Both the position numbers and the translations under genes were made by a program. From Syntrophomonas sp. UBA4911 (GTDB lineage Bacteria > Bacillota > Syntrophomonadia > Syntrophomonadales > Syntrophomonadaceae), in assembly GCA_002398105.1 (NCBI GenBank), contig DHCD01000105.1, forward strand, positions 6,269-20,224: a stretch of DNA of 13,956 bases, in the 5' to 3' direction. The first letter of the stretch is position 1. The number at the start of each line of letters is the position of its first letter. Under the pieces are notes generated by a model. It was not told the DNA's origin and did not search any database. It worked only from the letters and a program-made list of their open reading frames with translations. Positions 1 to 7,051 of the stretch are shown in pieces.

Positions 1-80
1 TTTTAGCGTACCTATGAGGAATTGCAAGACTGCACCGGGTCATACCGGCAGCATGAAGTCGTTTTTAGCTATCTAATAAC

Positions 81-119
81 ACTAACCCCCGTTAAGCCTA
101 TGTCTTAACAGGGGTTAGT
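81..119 (-). terminator. Hairpin terminator of thrC
   Basis: A near-perfect inverted repeat: a 9-bp arm (81-89 with 111-119), one C/A mismatch (90/110) and a 6-bp arm (91-96 with 104-109) around a 7-nt loop. Read as minus-strand RNA, the mismatch becomes a U-G wobble, giving a continuous 16-bp stem, so the minus strand is the likely sense. It lies 60 nt past the thrC stop. The following U-tract is weak. The rest of 1-178 shows no convincing gene. Confidence 0.6.
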
Positions 120-178
120 AATAGTCTGAAACCAGCTAAAGCCAAGTCTTTATTTCTAAACTAAAGGATATCTTTTTC

Positions 179-1681
179 TCAGTCCAGGTTCAGGAATGAT
201 AGTACGGTTTTTTGCATGTCCCGGGTGGAGGTAACGGTTTCATGCCTTATGGGACGCTGGTTCAGGCCTTTGATTCCGGCCGGTATACTGATGCCGGTTT
301 CTGCAGATAGGGTTAAAAGAGTCTGGAACTCGTCTTTATCCTTGATAAGTTCATCGCCAAGTACGGCCTGAGCAACGCTGCTGCCGAATTTGAAGGGACT
401 GGCCGTGGAGGCTATCAACGTACAGCTATTATCACCGACCTGCTGCCGGAATTTGTTATAAACATTAACGGCAACAGCCGTATGGGTATCCATAAGATAT
501 TGATATTCCCGCCATACTGAGGCTATACTGGCCAGTGTTTCAGCATCGCTGCAGTAATCCGACCAAAACATCTGCTGTACCTGCCGGCGAGTGGAGTCAT
601 CAACTGCGTAGCGTCCGCTGTTTTTTAATTCTTCCATCCATTTCCCCACCCTAACACTGTCATGGCCGGTCAGTTCGAAAAGCAGTCTCTCCAGATTGGA
701 CGATATCAGGATATCCATGGAAGGAGAAATAGTTTTGGCAAAATCGCGGTTGCGGTCATAAGTACCGGTCATAATAAAGTCGGTCAAAACATTATTGGAA
801 TTGGCCGCACAGATTAAGCGCTTGACCGGAATCCCCATCCGGCTGGCATAATAGGCAGCCAGGATATTGCCGAAATTACCGGTGGGCACCACAATATTTA
901 TGGCCTCCCCCGCTTGCACTGCTCCCCTGCTGCACAGATCCACATAAGCTGAGACATAATAGACTATCTGCGGCAACAATCTCCCCCAGTTGATGGAATT
1001 AGCCGAGGACATTTTCATATGATGCCGTTCCAGTTGTTCTATAACCTGTTTACTGGTAAAGATGTTCTTTACCCCACTCTGGGCGTCGTCAAAATTACCG
1101 GTTACTCCGGCAACATAGACATTGCTTCCTTCCTGGGTAATCATTTGCAGCTTCTGGATCTCACTGACCCCATCCTGAGGAAAAAATACAATAATCCTGG
1201 TGCCGGGAACATCTTTGAACCCTTCCAGCGCAGCCTTCCCTGTATCTCCCGAGGTGGCCACCAATATAATGAACTCACTCTTTTCCCCTATCTTGCGGGC
1301 ACTAACCGTTAGAAAACGAGGCAGAATCTGCAGGGCCATATCCTTGAAGGCCGAGGTCGGGCCATGCCATAGCTCCTGAATATATAATCCGGGATCAAGC
1401 TCAACCAGCGGAGCTATTTTCTCATGTTCAAATTTGTCCCGGTTATAAGCCCCGTAAACACACTCCTTTATTTCCTGAGCCGAAAAATCTTCCAGATACT
1501 GCTCTATAATGTAAACAGCCCTTTCCTGGTAACCCCAGGATTCCATCTGTTTTAAGGTACTTGCATTTAGTACCGGGATAAATTCAGGAACAAATAAGCC
1601 TCCATCCGGGGATATACCCATGGTTATGGCTTGAGCCGCACTAACTGCCCCGTATTTTCCCCTGCTGCTCTGGTACTGCAA
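179..1681 (-). CDS. thrC: Threonine synthase
   Basis: Threonine synthase is the PLP-dependent last enzyme of threonine synthesis, converting O-phosphohomoserine to threonine and phosphate in the cytoplasm. The 500-residue protein matches the longer (Thr4/E. coli-like) branch of the family. Visible motifs are the N-terminal SSRG segment, the cofactor-lysine motif HGPTSAFKDMALQ with K113 as the predicted Schiff-base lysine, the TSGDTGKA loop near 143-150, and the PTGNFGN glycine-rich loop that holds the cofactor phosphate. The start is TTG, preceded by AAAGGAGG (about 1689-1697) and an A/T spacer; no better start is visible. It stands alone, with no hom or thrB beside it. Its own promoter-like -10 lies at 1722-1727 and a hairpin follows it. 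No threonine leader peptide or attenuator is seen. Confidence 0.96.
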   Translation of the reverse strand: MQYQSSRGKYGAVSAAQAITMGISPDGGLFVPEFIPVLNASTLKQMESWGYQERAVYIIEQYLEDFSAQEIKECVYGAYNRDKFEHEKIAPLVELDPGLYIQELWHGPTSAFKDMALQILPRFLTVSARKIGEKSEFIILVATSGDTGKAALEGFKDVPGTRIIVFFPQDGVSEIQKLQMITQEGSNVYVAGVTGNFDDAQSGVKNIFTSKQVIEQLERHHMKMSSANSINWGRLLPQIVYYVSAYVDLCSRGAVQAGEAINIVVPTGNFGNILAAYYASRMGIPVKRLICAANSNNVLTDFIMTGTYDRNRDFAKTISPSMDILISSNLERLLFELTGHDSVRVGKWMEELKNSGRYAVDDSTRRQVQQMFWSDYCSDAETLASIASVWREYQYLMDTHTAVAVNVYNKFRQQVGDNSCTLIASTASPFKFGSSVAQAVLGDELIKDKDEFQTLLTLSAETGISIPAGIKGLNQRPIRHETVTSTRDMQKTVLSFLNLD

Positions 1682-1721
1682 AAAAAAACCTCCTTTAAGG
1701 TGCTTATTGTCACTTTATAAT

Positions 1722-1750
1722 ATTATACTTATTATCTAGCGGCTTAAAGT
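1722..1750 (-). promoter_or_regulatory. Possible thrC promoter
   Basis: On the minus strand a perfect TATAAT (1727-1722) lies about 40 nt upstream of the thrC start codon. The -35 region 17 nt further (ACTTTA, 1750-1745) is a poor match. The call rests on the -10 and its position. Confidence 0.35.
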
Positions 1751-1803
1751 ATATTTTGACTTGGGATGACGTTCTACTGTTTTTCTTATATTATTAAATA
1801 AAT

Positions 1804-1847
1804 AGCTTGAGAAAAGCTATAGTAAATTCCCCCTGCAATCTCAAGCT
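1804..1847 (+). repeat. 9-bp inverted repeat in leader of the DUF2726 gene
   Basis: AGCTTGAGA (1804-1812) and TCTCAAGCT (1839-1847) are perfect reverse complements separated by 26 nt. The second arm ends 3 nt before the Shine-Dalgarno site at 1851-1857. It could fold as an RNA stem beside the ribosome site or act as a protein-binding site in DNA. Confidence 0.45.
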
Positions 1848-1863
1848 TTCAGGAGGTAATAAT

Positions 1864-2421
1864 TTGGCCCAATTTATCATTGTAATTATAGCAACAGTTT
1901 TAGTTAAGCTCTTATGGGATGTATATAAAGAGCAGATGCAGAAGAAAAATAACTCCCGCCCTTCTCAGAAGGGGGGCGAGGTAATTGATCTGAGCAATGC
2001 CTGGATAGACCTGGATGATATGCCATACAGCCGCCGCGAACATTTGCTCCCGGGAAGAGAACTGGCTGTCTATCATTTGCTTCTGGAACTTCTGCCCGGC
2101 GAAAGCTATGTAGTCCTCCCCCGGGTAAGATTAGCCGATGTGGCCATTGTTTCTCCTGAAGCCCACAACCGGATAGAACATAGCAATCGGATAAGGGAGA
2201 GGAACCTTGATCTGCTAATCTGTGCAGCCCAGGATTTAAAGCCTCTAGCAGCAATAACCTTCGAAGCTGAGGTAGAAGGTAAAAAAAAGCAACTGGCAGA
2301 CCGTTTCACCCGTAAAGCTTTGGAAGCCATGGGCCTGCCCTGCCTGGATTTACGGCCTGGCTCTCCCCCATCCAAATCCGAATTGATTACTATGTTGCAT
2401 AAATTAGGTTTGCATTTTTAA
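1864..2421 (+). CDS. Membrane-anchored DUF2726-like protein
   Basis: An uncharacterised protein of 185 residues. I chose the TTG at 1864 because AGGAGGT (1851-1857) precedes it with 6-nt spacing; an in-frame TTG at 1807 has no ribosome site and would translate the inverted repeat. Residues 2-18 form one hydrophobic anchor, followed by a basic polar linker. From about residue 59 the sequence resembles the DUF2726 family: LLPGRELAVYHLL, then YVVLPRVRLADV, a LDLLIC strand (116-120), a strand ending FEAE (133-136), and MGLPCLDL near the end. DUF2726 is often compared with the PD-(D/E)XK nuclease fold. The D and E strands here are in the right order, but the usual catalytic lysine pattern is not obvious, so activity is unproven. 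It converges with the antiporter gene with a 19-nt gap and no clear hairpin between them. Confidence 0.75.
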   Translation: MAQFIIVIIATVLVKLLWDVYKEQMQKKNNSRPSQKGGEVIDLSNAWIDLDDMPYSRREHLLPGRELAVYHLLLELLPGESYVVLPRVRLADVAIVSPEAHNRIEHSNRIRERNLDLLICAAQDLKPLAAITFEAEVEGKKKQLADRFTRKALEAMGLPCLDLRPGSPPSKSELITMLHKLGLHF

Positions 2422-2440
2422 GGCCTATCGTAGTCATGAT

Positions 2441-3712
2441 TTACATCCAAAAGAAGAGATAAAGATAAATATTGGCTATAATTACAGAAATAATCATGAG
2501 TGGAAACCCAACTTTAAGAAAATCAACAAATTTAATAATGTTGCCATGTCTTTCCGCTATCCCCACAACCGTGATGTTTGCGGAAGCCCCGATCAGGGTC
2601 CCGTTACCGCCTAAACAAGCCCCCAGAGCCAATGCCCACCAGAGGGATTCCATCGGCATAGATGAAGCCTGCCCCACACTTTGCAGCAGCGGTATCATGG
2701 TAGCTACAAAAGGAATATTATCTATAAAAGCAGAGGCAATGGCTGACATCCAGAGAACAAGCATACCGGTCAAGGGCAGATTTCCTCCGCTTACCTCCAA
2801 AGACTTGGCTGCCAGAGCTTCAATTACCCCGTTGGCCTCCAGTGATCCCACTAAAACGAAAAGGCCGAGGAAAAAGAATATAACCGGCCATTCCACCAGC
2901 ATCAGCACATCTTCAGGTTCTTCCGCCGTAATCAGCATCAGGAATGCCGCTCCCATCAAAGCTACTGTGGCCGATTCCAGATGCAGGGCCTGATGGAGAA
3001 AAAAGCCTAATATCGTCAATCCCAATATGATGAGGGATTTTTTTAGGATTCCCCAATCTTTTATATACTCCATCTCATCCAATTCCATGATGCTTTTTAT
3101 TTTATCATCATCGGCAAAGAGGTCTTTTCTATACCAAAGTACCAGAATGGCCATTGTTATTATCAATATAACCAGGGCAGGCAGTGCCATATTGGCGATA
3201 AAGTCCATAAAGCCCAGACCAGTTGCACTGCCTATCATTATGTTAGGGGGATCTCCAATCAAGGTTGCCGTACCGCCTACGTTGGAACAGATAATTTCGG
3301 TAAAAAGAAAGGGGATGGGTGATATATCGAGTCGGTCGGTTAAAACGTAGGTTACCGGAACTATCAGCAACACGGTGGTCACATTATCCAAAAAAGCTGA
3401 TAAGACTGCGGTTATCAAACCTAAAGCAATCAGTATGTTTATGGGCTTGCCTTTGGCCAGCCGGGCCGATTTAACTGCCAGGTAGCCGAACAATCCACTT
3501 CGGCGGGTAATACCGACTATTATCATCATACCTACCAGCAAGCCAATGGTGTTGAAGTCAATGGCCCTGACTGCTTCCTCCTGGGTTATCAACCCCAAAG
3601 CAATTACTACGGTGGCACCGACCAGAGCAATTATGGTACGATGCACTTTTTCAGCAATGATCATTGCATAAACCATTAGAAAGATAATTACTGCCAACCA
3701 GAACGCAAACAT
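2441..3712 (-). CDS. NhaD/ArsB-superfamily antiporter (SLC13-like permease)
   Basis: A 423-residue polytopic membrane protein of the ion transporter superfamily that includes NhaD Na+/H+ antiporters, ArsB arsenite exporters and the P protein. It shows the internal duplication typical of the fold. The first half carries DNVTT (109-113) in a helix and the re-entrant signature GGTATLIGDPPN (146-157). The second half repeats these as FIDNIPFVATMIP and LGGNGTLIGASANI. About 11-12 hydrophobic segments are visible. The pattern suits a Na+/H+ or organic-anion transporter; the true substrate cannot be read from sequence. No arsR, arsA or arsC is nearby, which argues against arsenite. The ATG is preceded by AAAGGGTG. 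The gene has a predicted promoter about 200 nt upstream and a structured leader, so expression may be controlled at the RNA level. Confidence 0.85.
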   Translation of the reverse strand: MFAFWLAVIIFLMVYAMIIAEKVHRTIIALVGATVVIALGLITQEEAVRAIDFNTIGLLVGMMIIVGITRRSGLFGYLAVKSARLAKGKPINILIALGLITAVLSAFLDNVTTVLLIVPVTYVLTDRLDISPIPFLFTEIICSNVGGTATLIGDPPNIMIGSATGLGFMDFIANMALPALVILIITMAILVLWYRKDLFADDDKIKSIMELDEMEYIKDWGILKKSLIILGLTILGFFLHQALHLESATVALMGAAFLMLITAEEPEDVLMLVEWPVIFFFLGLFVLVGSLEANGVIEALAAKSLEVSGGNLPLTGMLVLWMSAIASAFIDNIPFVATMIPLLQSVGQASSMPMESLWWALALGACLGGNGTLIGASANITVVGIAERHGNIIKFVDFLKVGFPLMIISVIIANIYLYLFFWM

Positions 3713-3912
3713 TTCTACACCCTTTCTTTAAATTAAATTTTCCTTAGCCGGTAATAGATATAAATATGGGGCAGGCAAACTCATAGCTACCCACCCCAGT
3801 AAGCCGGTTCCTCTCAGCCGGAAACTTATGCTTTAAGTATTTCCAGCTCATGGTATCAGCTGCGCCAAAACCATGTTGACCGTTTTCAAATTATGAATTT
3901 TCTTATTAAACT
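3713..3912 (-). promoter_or_regulatory. Structured 5' leader of the antiporter gene, candidate cis-regulatory RNA
   Basis: Read on the minus strand, the roughly 200 nt between the predicted promoter and the antiporter ATG hold two long hairpins. Hairpin 1 pairs 3840-3848 with 3816-3824 (9 bp, one G-U) and continues as a 4-bp inner stem (3834-3837 with 3825-3828) around a 5-nt loop. Hairpin 2 pairs 3789-3798 with 3767-3776 (10 bp with G-U pairs). The wobble pairs become A/C mismatches on the plus strand, so minus-strand RNA is the likely folded molecule. Three copies of CCGGCT (plus-strand 3816-3821, 3802-3807, 3746-3751) could each pair with the single AGCTGG at 3843-3848. An alternative stem (3858-3862 with 3844-3848) competes for the same bases. 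I could not match it to a riboswitch class from memory. Confidence 0.5.
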
Positions 3913-3919
3913 GTTACAG

Positions 3920-3948
3920 ATAATACAGTATACAGTTCTAAAAATCAA
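3920..3948 (-). promoter_or_regulatory. Sigma-A-type promoter for the antiporter leader
   Basis: On the minus strand TTGATT (3948-3943) is followed by exactly 17 nt and TATTAT (3925-3920). This is a good match to the housekeeping consensus in an otherwise AT-rich spacer. It would start transcription near 3913 and give a leader of about 200 nt. Confidence 0.55.
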
Positions 3949-4043
3949 GTATCCGAGGCCAATTCTTTAATATTCTTTGGTAATTTTAAATACTATTCAA
4001 TTAAGAATCACAGAATAAACTAGCCTCAGAATCTGGTTGAATT

Positions 4044-4052
4044 TGATACAAT
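4044..4052 (+). promoter_or_regulatory. Extended -10 element for the Na/Pi cotransporter gene
   Basis: TGATACAAT (TG at 4044-4045, TACAAT at 4047-4052) fits the extended -10 form, 52 nt before the TTG start at 4105. No good -35 is visible at the usual distance, which extended -10 promoters tolerate. Confidence 0.4.
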
Positions 4053-4104
4053 ATTAAAAGTGAGCAAAAATAAGATTTTTTAAGTGATTACAGGAGGTAA
4101 TCTT

Positions 4105-5772
4105 TTGAATATATCTGAAATAATATTTTCATTTGTCGGCGGTTTAGGTTTGTTTCTGTTCGGTTTGCGTTTTATGTCTGATGGACTGCAATCAGCAGCC
4201 GGTGATAGGATGCGAACTATCCTGGAAAAAGGAACCCGGAATCCTGTCCGGGGAGTATTGACAGGAGCTCTGGTTACGGCTTTGATCCAGAGCAGCAGTG
4301 CCACTACCGTATTAACCGTAGGCCTGGTCAATGCCCAACTTCTCACCTTGCGTCAGGCTATCGGGGTAATAATGGGTGCTAACATAGGTACCACCATGAC
4401 GGCATATCTGATCGGCTTCAATTTGCAGGATTATGCCCTGCCCATCCTTGGCTTGGGGGCACTGGTCTTTTTATTTGCCTCCAGTAAAAAATTTAAAGTC
4501 ATAGGACAATCCTTATTTGGTTTTGGCATCCTCTTCTTCGGTTTAACGGTTATGGGAAATGGAATGCAGCCTTTAAAAGACCTTTCTTTCTTTGTCGACT
4601 TAATGACCAGTATTGATAATAACTCAATAATCGGTGTATTGTTGGGGATGTTTTTTACTTTTTTGGTGCAAAGCAGCAGCGCTACCATAGGGGTTCTGCA
4701 GCAGTTGGCTTATCAGGGCGCAGTCACCTATAATCAGGCGGTTCCTATTCTCTTTGGAGATAATATCGGTACTACCATTACGGCTCTGTTGGCCGCCCTC
4801 GGGGCCAGTGTTTCAGCCCGAAGGACAGCCCTTACCCACTTCATATTCAATGTAGTGGGAACTATCATTTTTCTCCCCCTCTTCCTAATGGGAGCCTTCA
4901 AAAAAATAGTAGTCCTCTTTACGAACTATTTCTTTATTCTCCTTCCTGGTTTTGCCGGCACTTGGGATACTCTGAATATCAAACTGCAAATTGCCCAAAC
5001 CCATGCGGTTTTTAACATCAGCAACACCCTTATCCATTTGCCTTTAGTAGCTGTACTGGCCTTTATTGTAACCAAACTGATTCCAGATAGAGAAAAAGAT
5101 GCTGATGATCCCTACCGCCCCCGATATATTGACCGCAGACTCTTAAATAATCCCTCCGTAGCTCTGTCTCAGGCAAAAAGAGAAACTCTGCGCATGGCCT
5201 ACCTGGCCCAGGAAGCATTTACCAACGCTATAGAATATTTTAATACCCGCCAGGAAACTCTGGTGGAAAAAGGCAAAAATTTGGAAAATGCAATTAATGC
5301 TCTGGAAAGGGAAATAACCGACTATGTAGTGTTGGCCTCCCAAAAGCAATTATCTACCGAGGAGTCGAATCACGCTCATATAATTCTACAATCTTTAAAT
5401 GATATTGAACGGATTGGGGATCACTGTGAGAATATTATTGAACAGGCTACTGATGCCACCCTCTACAATGTCAGTTTTTCCGGCGAAGCCAGACAGGAAA
5501 TGGACAACATATTGGAAGTGACTAATAACACTCTCCTCCTGGCCTACAGAGCTCTGGAAAGGCAGGATAAATCCGTTGCCAGGCAAGTGCTGGCCCATGA
5601 AGAGAAGATAGACGAACTTCAGGCAACTTACCGCAAAGCCCACATCAGAAGATTGAACGAAGGAATATGTAACGGCAGTAACGGAGCAGTGTTTCTGGAT
5701 ATGCTGGTCAACCTGGAGCGTATCGGTGACCACTGCCGCAATATTGCCGGTTATGTTCTGGAGGAAGAATAA
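4105..5772 (+). CDS. Na+/phosphate cotransporter with PhoU-like C-terminal domain
   Basis: A 555-residue protein of the NptA/YjbB-type Na+/Pi cotransporter family (PF02690), taking up or exporting inorganic phosphate with Na+. The membrane half (about residues 1-320) has the two family repeats, each with a QSSSAT signature (Q62 and Q189) followed by GANIGTT or GDNIGTT. The cytoplasmic C-terminal part (about 350-550) is helical and PhoU-like, with two internal repeats ending in IERIGDHCENI and LERIGDHCRNI, the metal-binding motif of PhoU. I chose the TTG at 4105 because AGGAGGT (4092-4098) precedes it with 6-nt spacing; an earlier in-frame GTG at 4084 has no ribosome site and would place the Shine-Dalgarno inside the coding region. 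It is divergent from the antiporter, monocistronic, and followed by a hairpin. No Pho box was recognised. Confidence 0.93.
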   Translation: MNISEIIFSFVGGLGLFLFGLRFMSDGLQSAAGDRMRTILEKGTRNPVRGVLTGALVTALIQSSSATTVLTVGLVNAQLLTLRQAIGVIMGANIGTTMTAYLIGFNLQDYALPILGLGALVFLFASSKKFKVIGQSLFGFGILFFGLTVMGNGMQPLKDLSFFVDLMTSIDNNSIIGVLLGMFFTFLVQSSSATIGVLQQLAYQGAVTYNQAVPILFGDNIGTTITALLAALGASVSARRTALTHFIFNVVGTIIFLPLFLMGAFKKIVVLFTNYFFILLPGFAGTWDTLNIKLQIAQTHAVFNISNTLIHLPLVAVLAFIVTKLIPDREKDADDPYRPRYIDRRLLNNPSVALSQAKRETLRMAYLAQEAFTNAIEYFNTRQETLVEKGKNLENAINALEREITDYVVLASQKQLSTEESNHAHIILQSLNDIERIGDHCENIIEQATDATLYNVSFSGEARQEMDNILEVTNNTLLLAYRALERQDKSVARQVLAHEEKIDELQATYRKAHIRRLNEGICNGSNGAVFLDMLVNLERIGDHCRNIAGYVLEEE

Positions 5773-5787
5773 AAAAACCAGGTGTGT

Positions 5788-5806
5788 GGGGCTATTATAT
5801 AGCCCC
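5788..5806 (+). terminator. Hairpin after the Na/Pi cotransporter gene
   Basis: GGGGCTA (5788-5794) pairs perfectly with TAGCCCC (5800-5806) around a 5-nt loop, 15 nt after the stop codon. The downstream sequence is AT-rich but lacks a clean T-tract, so termination may be weak. Confidence 0.5.
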
Positions 5807-6081
5807 TGCCTATATTAAGTCTCTTAACCAATCAACCCGTCTATAAATTCACTTTACTTAGCCCATCACCGGTACTATTCCCCCAGTCTGTTTCTTCCTG
5901 CATCGGATCCCAGTATTTTGGAGTTAGTATTGACTCTTTGATCTGTCTGCCGGGGAGGTATATTAGCCTCAGGTGACTCTATTTTCTGAAAGTCTCGGTT
6001 ACATGAATCATGCTTCTCTCATATTTTATCTCCATCCATATAACTTATTTATATACTTTATATTAAATTTCATCTAAAATT
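5807..6081. other. Intergenic stretch without a recognised gene
   Basis: No start codon with a ribosome site opens a convincing frame here. On the minus strand, 5841-5978 is open for 45 codons between stops without a suitable start, and a second frame over the same bases is also open. This may be a decayed coding fragment or chance. Confidence 0.4.
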
Positions 6082-6110
6082 TTAACAAAAAAATTGAATT
6101 TTTTATTATA
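6082..6110 (+). promoter_or_regulatory. Possible promoter of the ABC transporter operon
   Basis: TTAACA (6082-6087), 17 nt, then ATTATA (6105-6110), or TATTAT with a 16-nt spacer, in a very AT-rich segment. Other registers with TTGAAT (6094-6099) are possible. It would leave a leader of about 165 nt before the ATPase start. Confidence 0.3.
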
Positions 6111-6155
6111 CTATAGATAAATGATCTTAAGAGTTAATATGCAGAAATCGGACAT

Positions 6156-6185
6156 GCACAATGAAGGAACTTTCATATGCTTTTT
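6156..6185 (+). terminator. Terminator-like hairpin in the operon leader
   Basis: GCA (6156-6158) and ATGAA (6161-6165) pair with TTCAT (6172-6176) and TGC (6178-6180), followed at once by TTTTT (6181-6185). The stem is A-U rich and has a 2x1 internal loop, so it is weak. It could act as a conditional stop in front of the operon or be chance. Confidence 0.2.
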
Positions 6186-6256
6186 ACTATTTAAGGGCGC
6201 TCAAAGGGGCTGAAGTCATAATCAGTGCCATGGAAAATTTTTATCATTATAAATAA
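6161..6256 (+). CDS. Possible small ORF (31 aa) before the ABC operon
   Basis: An ATG at 6161 opens 31 codons ending in TAA at 6256, 27 nt before the ATPase start codon. The peptide begins MKELSYAFYYLRALKGAEVI and ends in AMENFYHYK; its composition looks protein-like, with an amphipathic helical pattern. The ribosome site is poor: only GGA at 6150-6152. It overlaps the terminator-like hairpin. It may be a leader peptide, a small regulatory protein, or the C-terminal remnant of a decayed gene. A different frame also gives a 30-codon ORF (6121-6213), which lowers confidence. Confidence 0.25.
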   Translation: MKELSYAFYYLRALKGAEVIISAMENFYHYK

Positions 6257-6283
6257 ATTGATCATGCAAATGAGGTTGAATTT

Positions 6284-7051
6284 ATGTCGGTTCCTTTAAC
6301 TCAACCATTCCTGGAGGTCAGAGGGGTTAAAAAGAAATATGGTAATGTGGAAGCCCTCCGGGGTATAGACCTGAAAGCTTACACGGGCGAGATTTTAGCT
6401 ATTGTTGGGGATAACGGCGCCGGTAAAAGCACTATCATAAAAACCTTATCCGGCGCCATTGCTCCTGATAGCGGAGAAATAATTGTTGCCGGCCAAAAAT
6501 ATCACAAATTGAAGCCTAAAACCGCACTTGCTGCCGGCATTTCTACAGTTTATCAGGATTTGGCCCTGGTTAATACCTTAGATATTGCTGACAATATTTT
6601 TTTGGGCCGGGAATATAAGACTAAAATTTTTTGTTTAGACAGAAAAAGAATGCGTCAGGAAGCGAAAGAACTGCTGGGCCAGCTTAAGATTCAAATACCC
6701 TTCCTGCACGCTGAAGTCGGTGATCTCAGCGGTGGTCAGAGGCAGAGCGTAGCAATCGCCCGGGCGGTTCACCAGGGAGGCCGGCTGCTGATCTTTGACG
6801 AACCTACGGCGGCAATGGGAGTAAAAGAAACCATCACCATTTTGAAATTGATTAAAAGTCTTGCCCAGCAGGGCCTTGGCATTATCGTTATCAGCCATAA
6901 TATTGAGCAGGTCTTTCAAATATCTGATCGGATCTGTGTCATGCGCCAGGGAGAAGTAGTAGGTTTGGTAAAAACAGATGAGGTCCATCCCAACGACGTG
7001 ATCGCCATGATCACGGGAGCAGTAGATATTAACAACAGGGGTAGAGAATAA
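6284..7051 (+). CDS. Sugar-type ABC transporter ATP-binding protein (single domain)
   Basis: A 255-residue cytoplasmic ATPase energising the permease encoded next. All motifs are intact: Walker A GDNGAGKST (42-50), Q-loop Q91, signature LSGGQ (148-152) within LSGGQRQSVAIARAV, Walker B LLIFDE ending at E173, and switch histidine H205 in ISHN. The AAMGVKET segment after Walker B is typical of the carbohydrate-uptake group that includes RbsA and FrcA. Unlike RbsA, which has two fused ATPase domains in about 500 residues, this protein has one, as in FrcA. The ATG is preceded by GAGGT (6272-6276). The stop overlaps the next start by one base (TAATG), indicating translational coupling. Partner genes suggest import of a sugar or nucleoside-like solute. 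Confidence 0.93.
   Translation: MSVPLTQPFLEVRGVKKKYGNVEALRGIDLKAYTGEILAIVGDNGAGKSTIIKTLSGAIAPDSGEIIVAGQKYHKLKPKTALAAGISTVYQDLALVNTLDIADNIFLGREYKTKIFCLDRKRMRQEAKELLGQLKIQIPFLHAEVGDLSGGQRQSVAIARAVHQGGRLLIFDEPTAAMGVKETITILKLIKSLAQQGLGIIVISHNIEQVFQISDRICVMRQGEVVGLVKTDEVHPNDVIAMITGAVDINNRGRE

Noticed and set aside
1807..1863. N-terminal extension of the DUF2726 protein from the TTG at 1807
   Set aside because: It has no ribosome site and covers the inverted repeat and the strong AGGAGGT site that serves the TTG at 1864.
2422..2440. Shared bidirectional terminator between the DUF2726 and antiporter genes
   Set aside because: The 19-nt gap has no hairpin that I can see.
2472..2993. 173-codon open frame on the plus strand
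   Set aside because: It lies opposite the antiporter gene, has no family resemblance, and its composition is that of an antisense shadow.
3746..3870. c-di-AMP (ydaO) or c-di-GMP riboswitch
   Set aside because: A partial GGAACC...GGGGTG resemblance on the minus strand and GGCAAAC on the plus strand were noted, but the other conserved blocks of either class are missing.
4084..4104. GTG at 4084 as start of the Na/Pi cotransporter
   Set aside because: The Shine-Dalgarno AGGAGGT at 4092-4098 would be inside the coding region, and the TTG at 4105 is placed correctly for it.
5875..6011. Minus-strand 45-aa ORF starting at ATG 6011
   Set aside because: On careful reading the frame meets a TAG after 10 codons; the apparent ORF came from a miscounted A-run.
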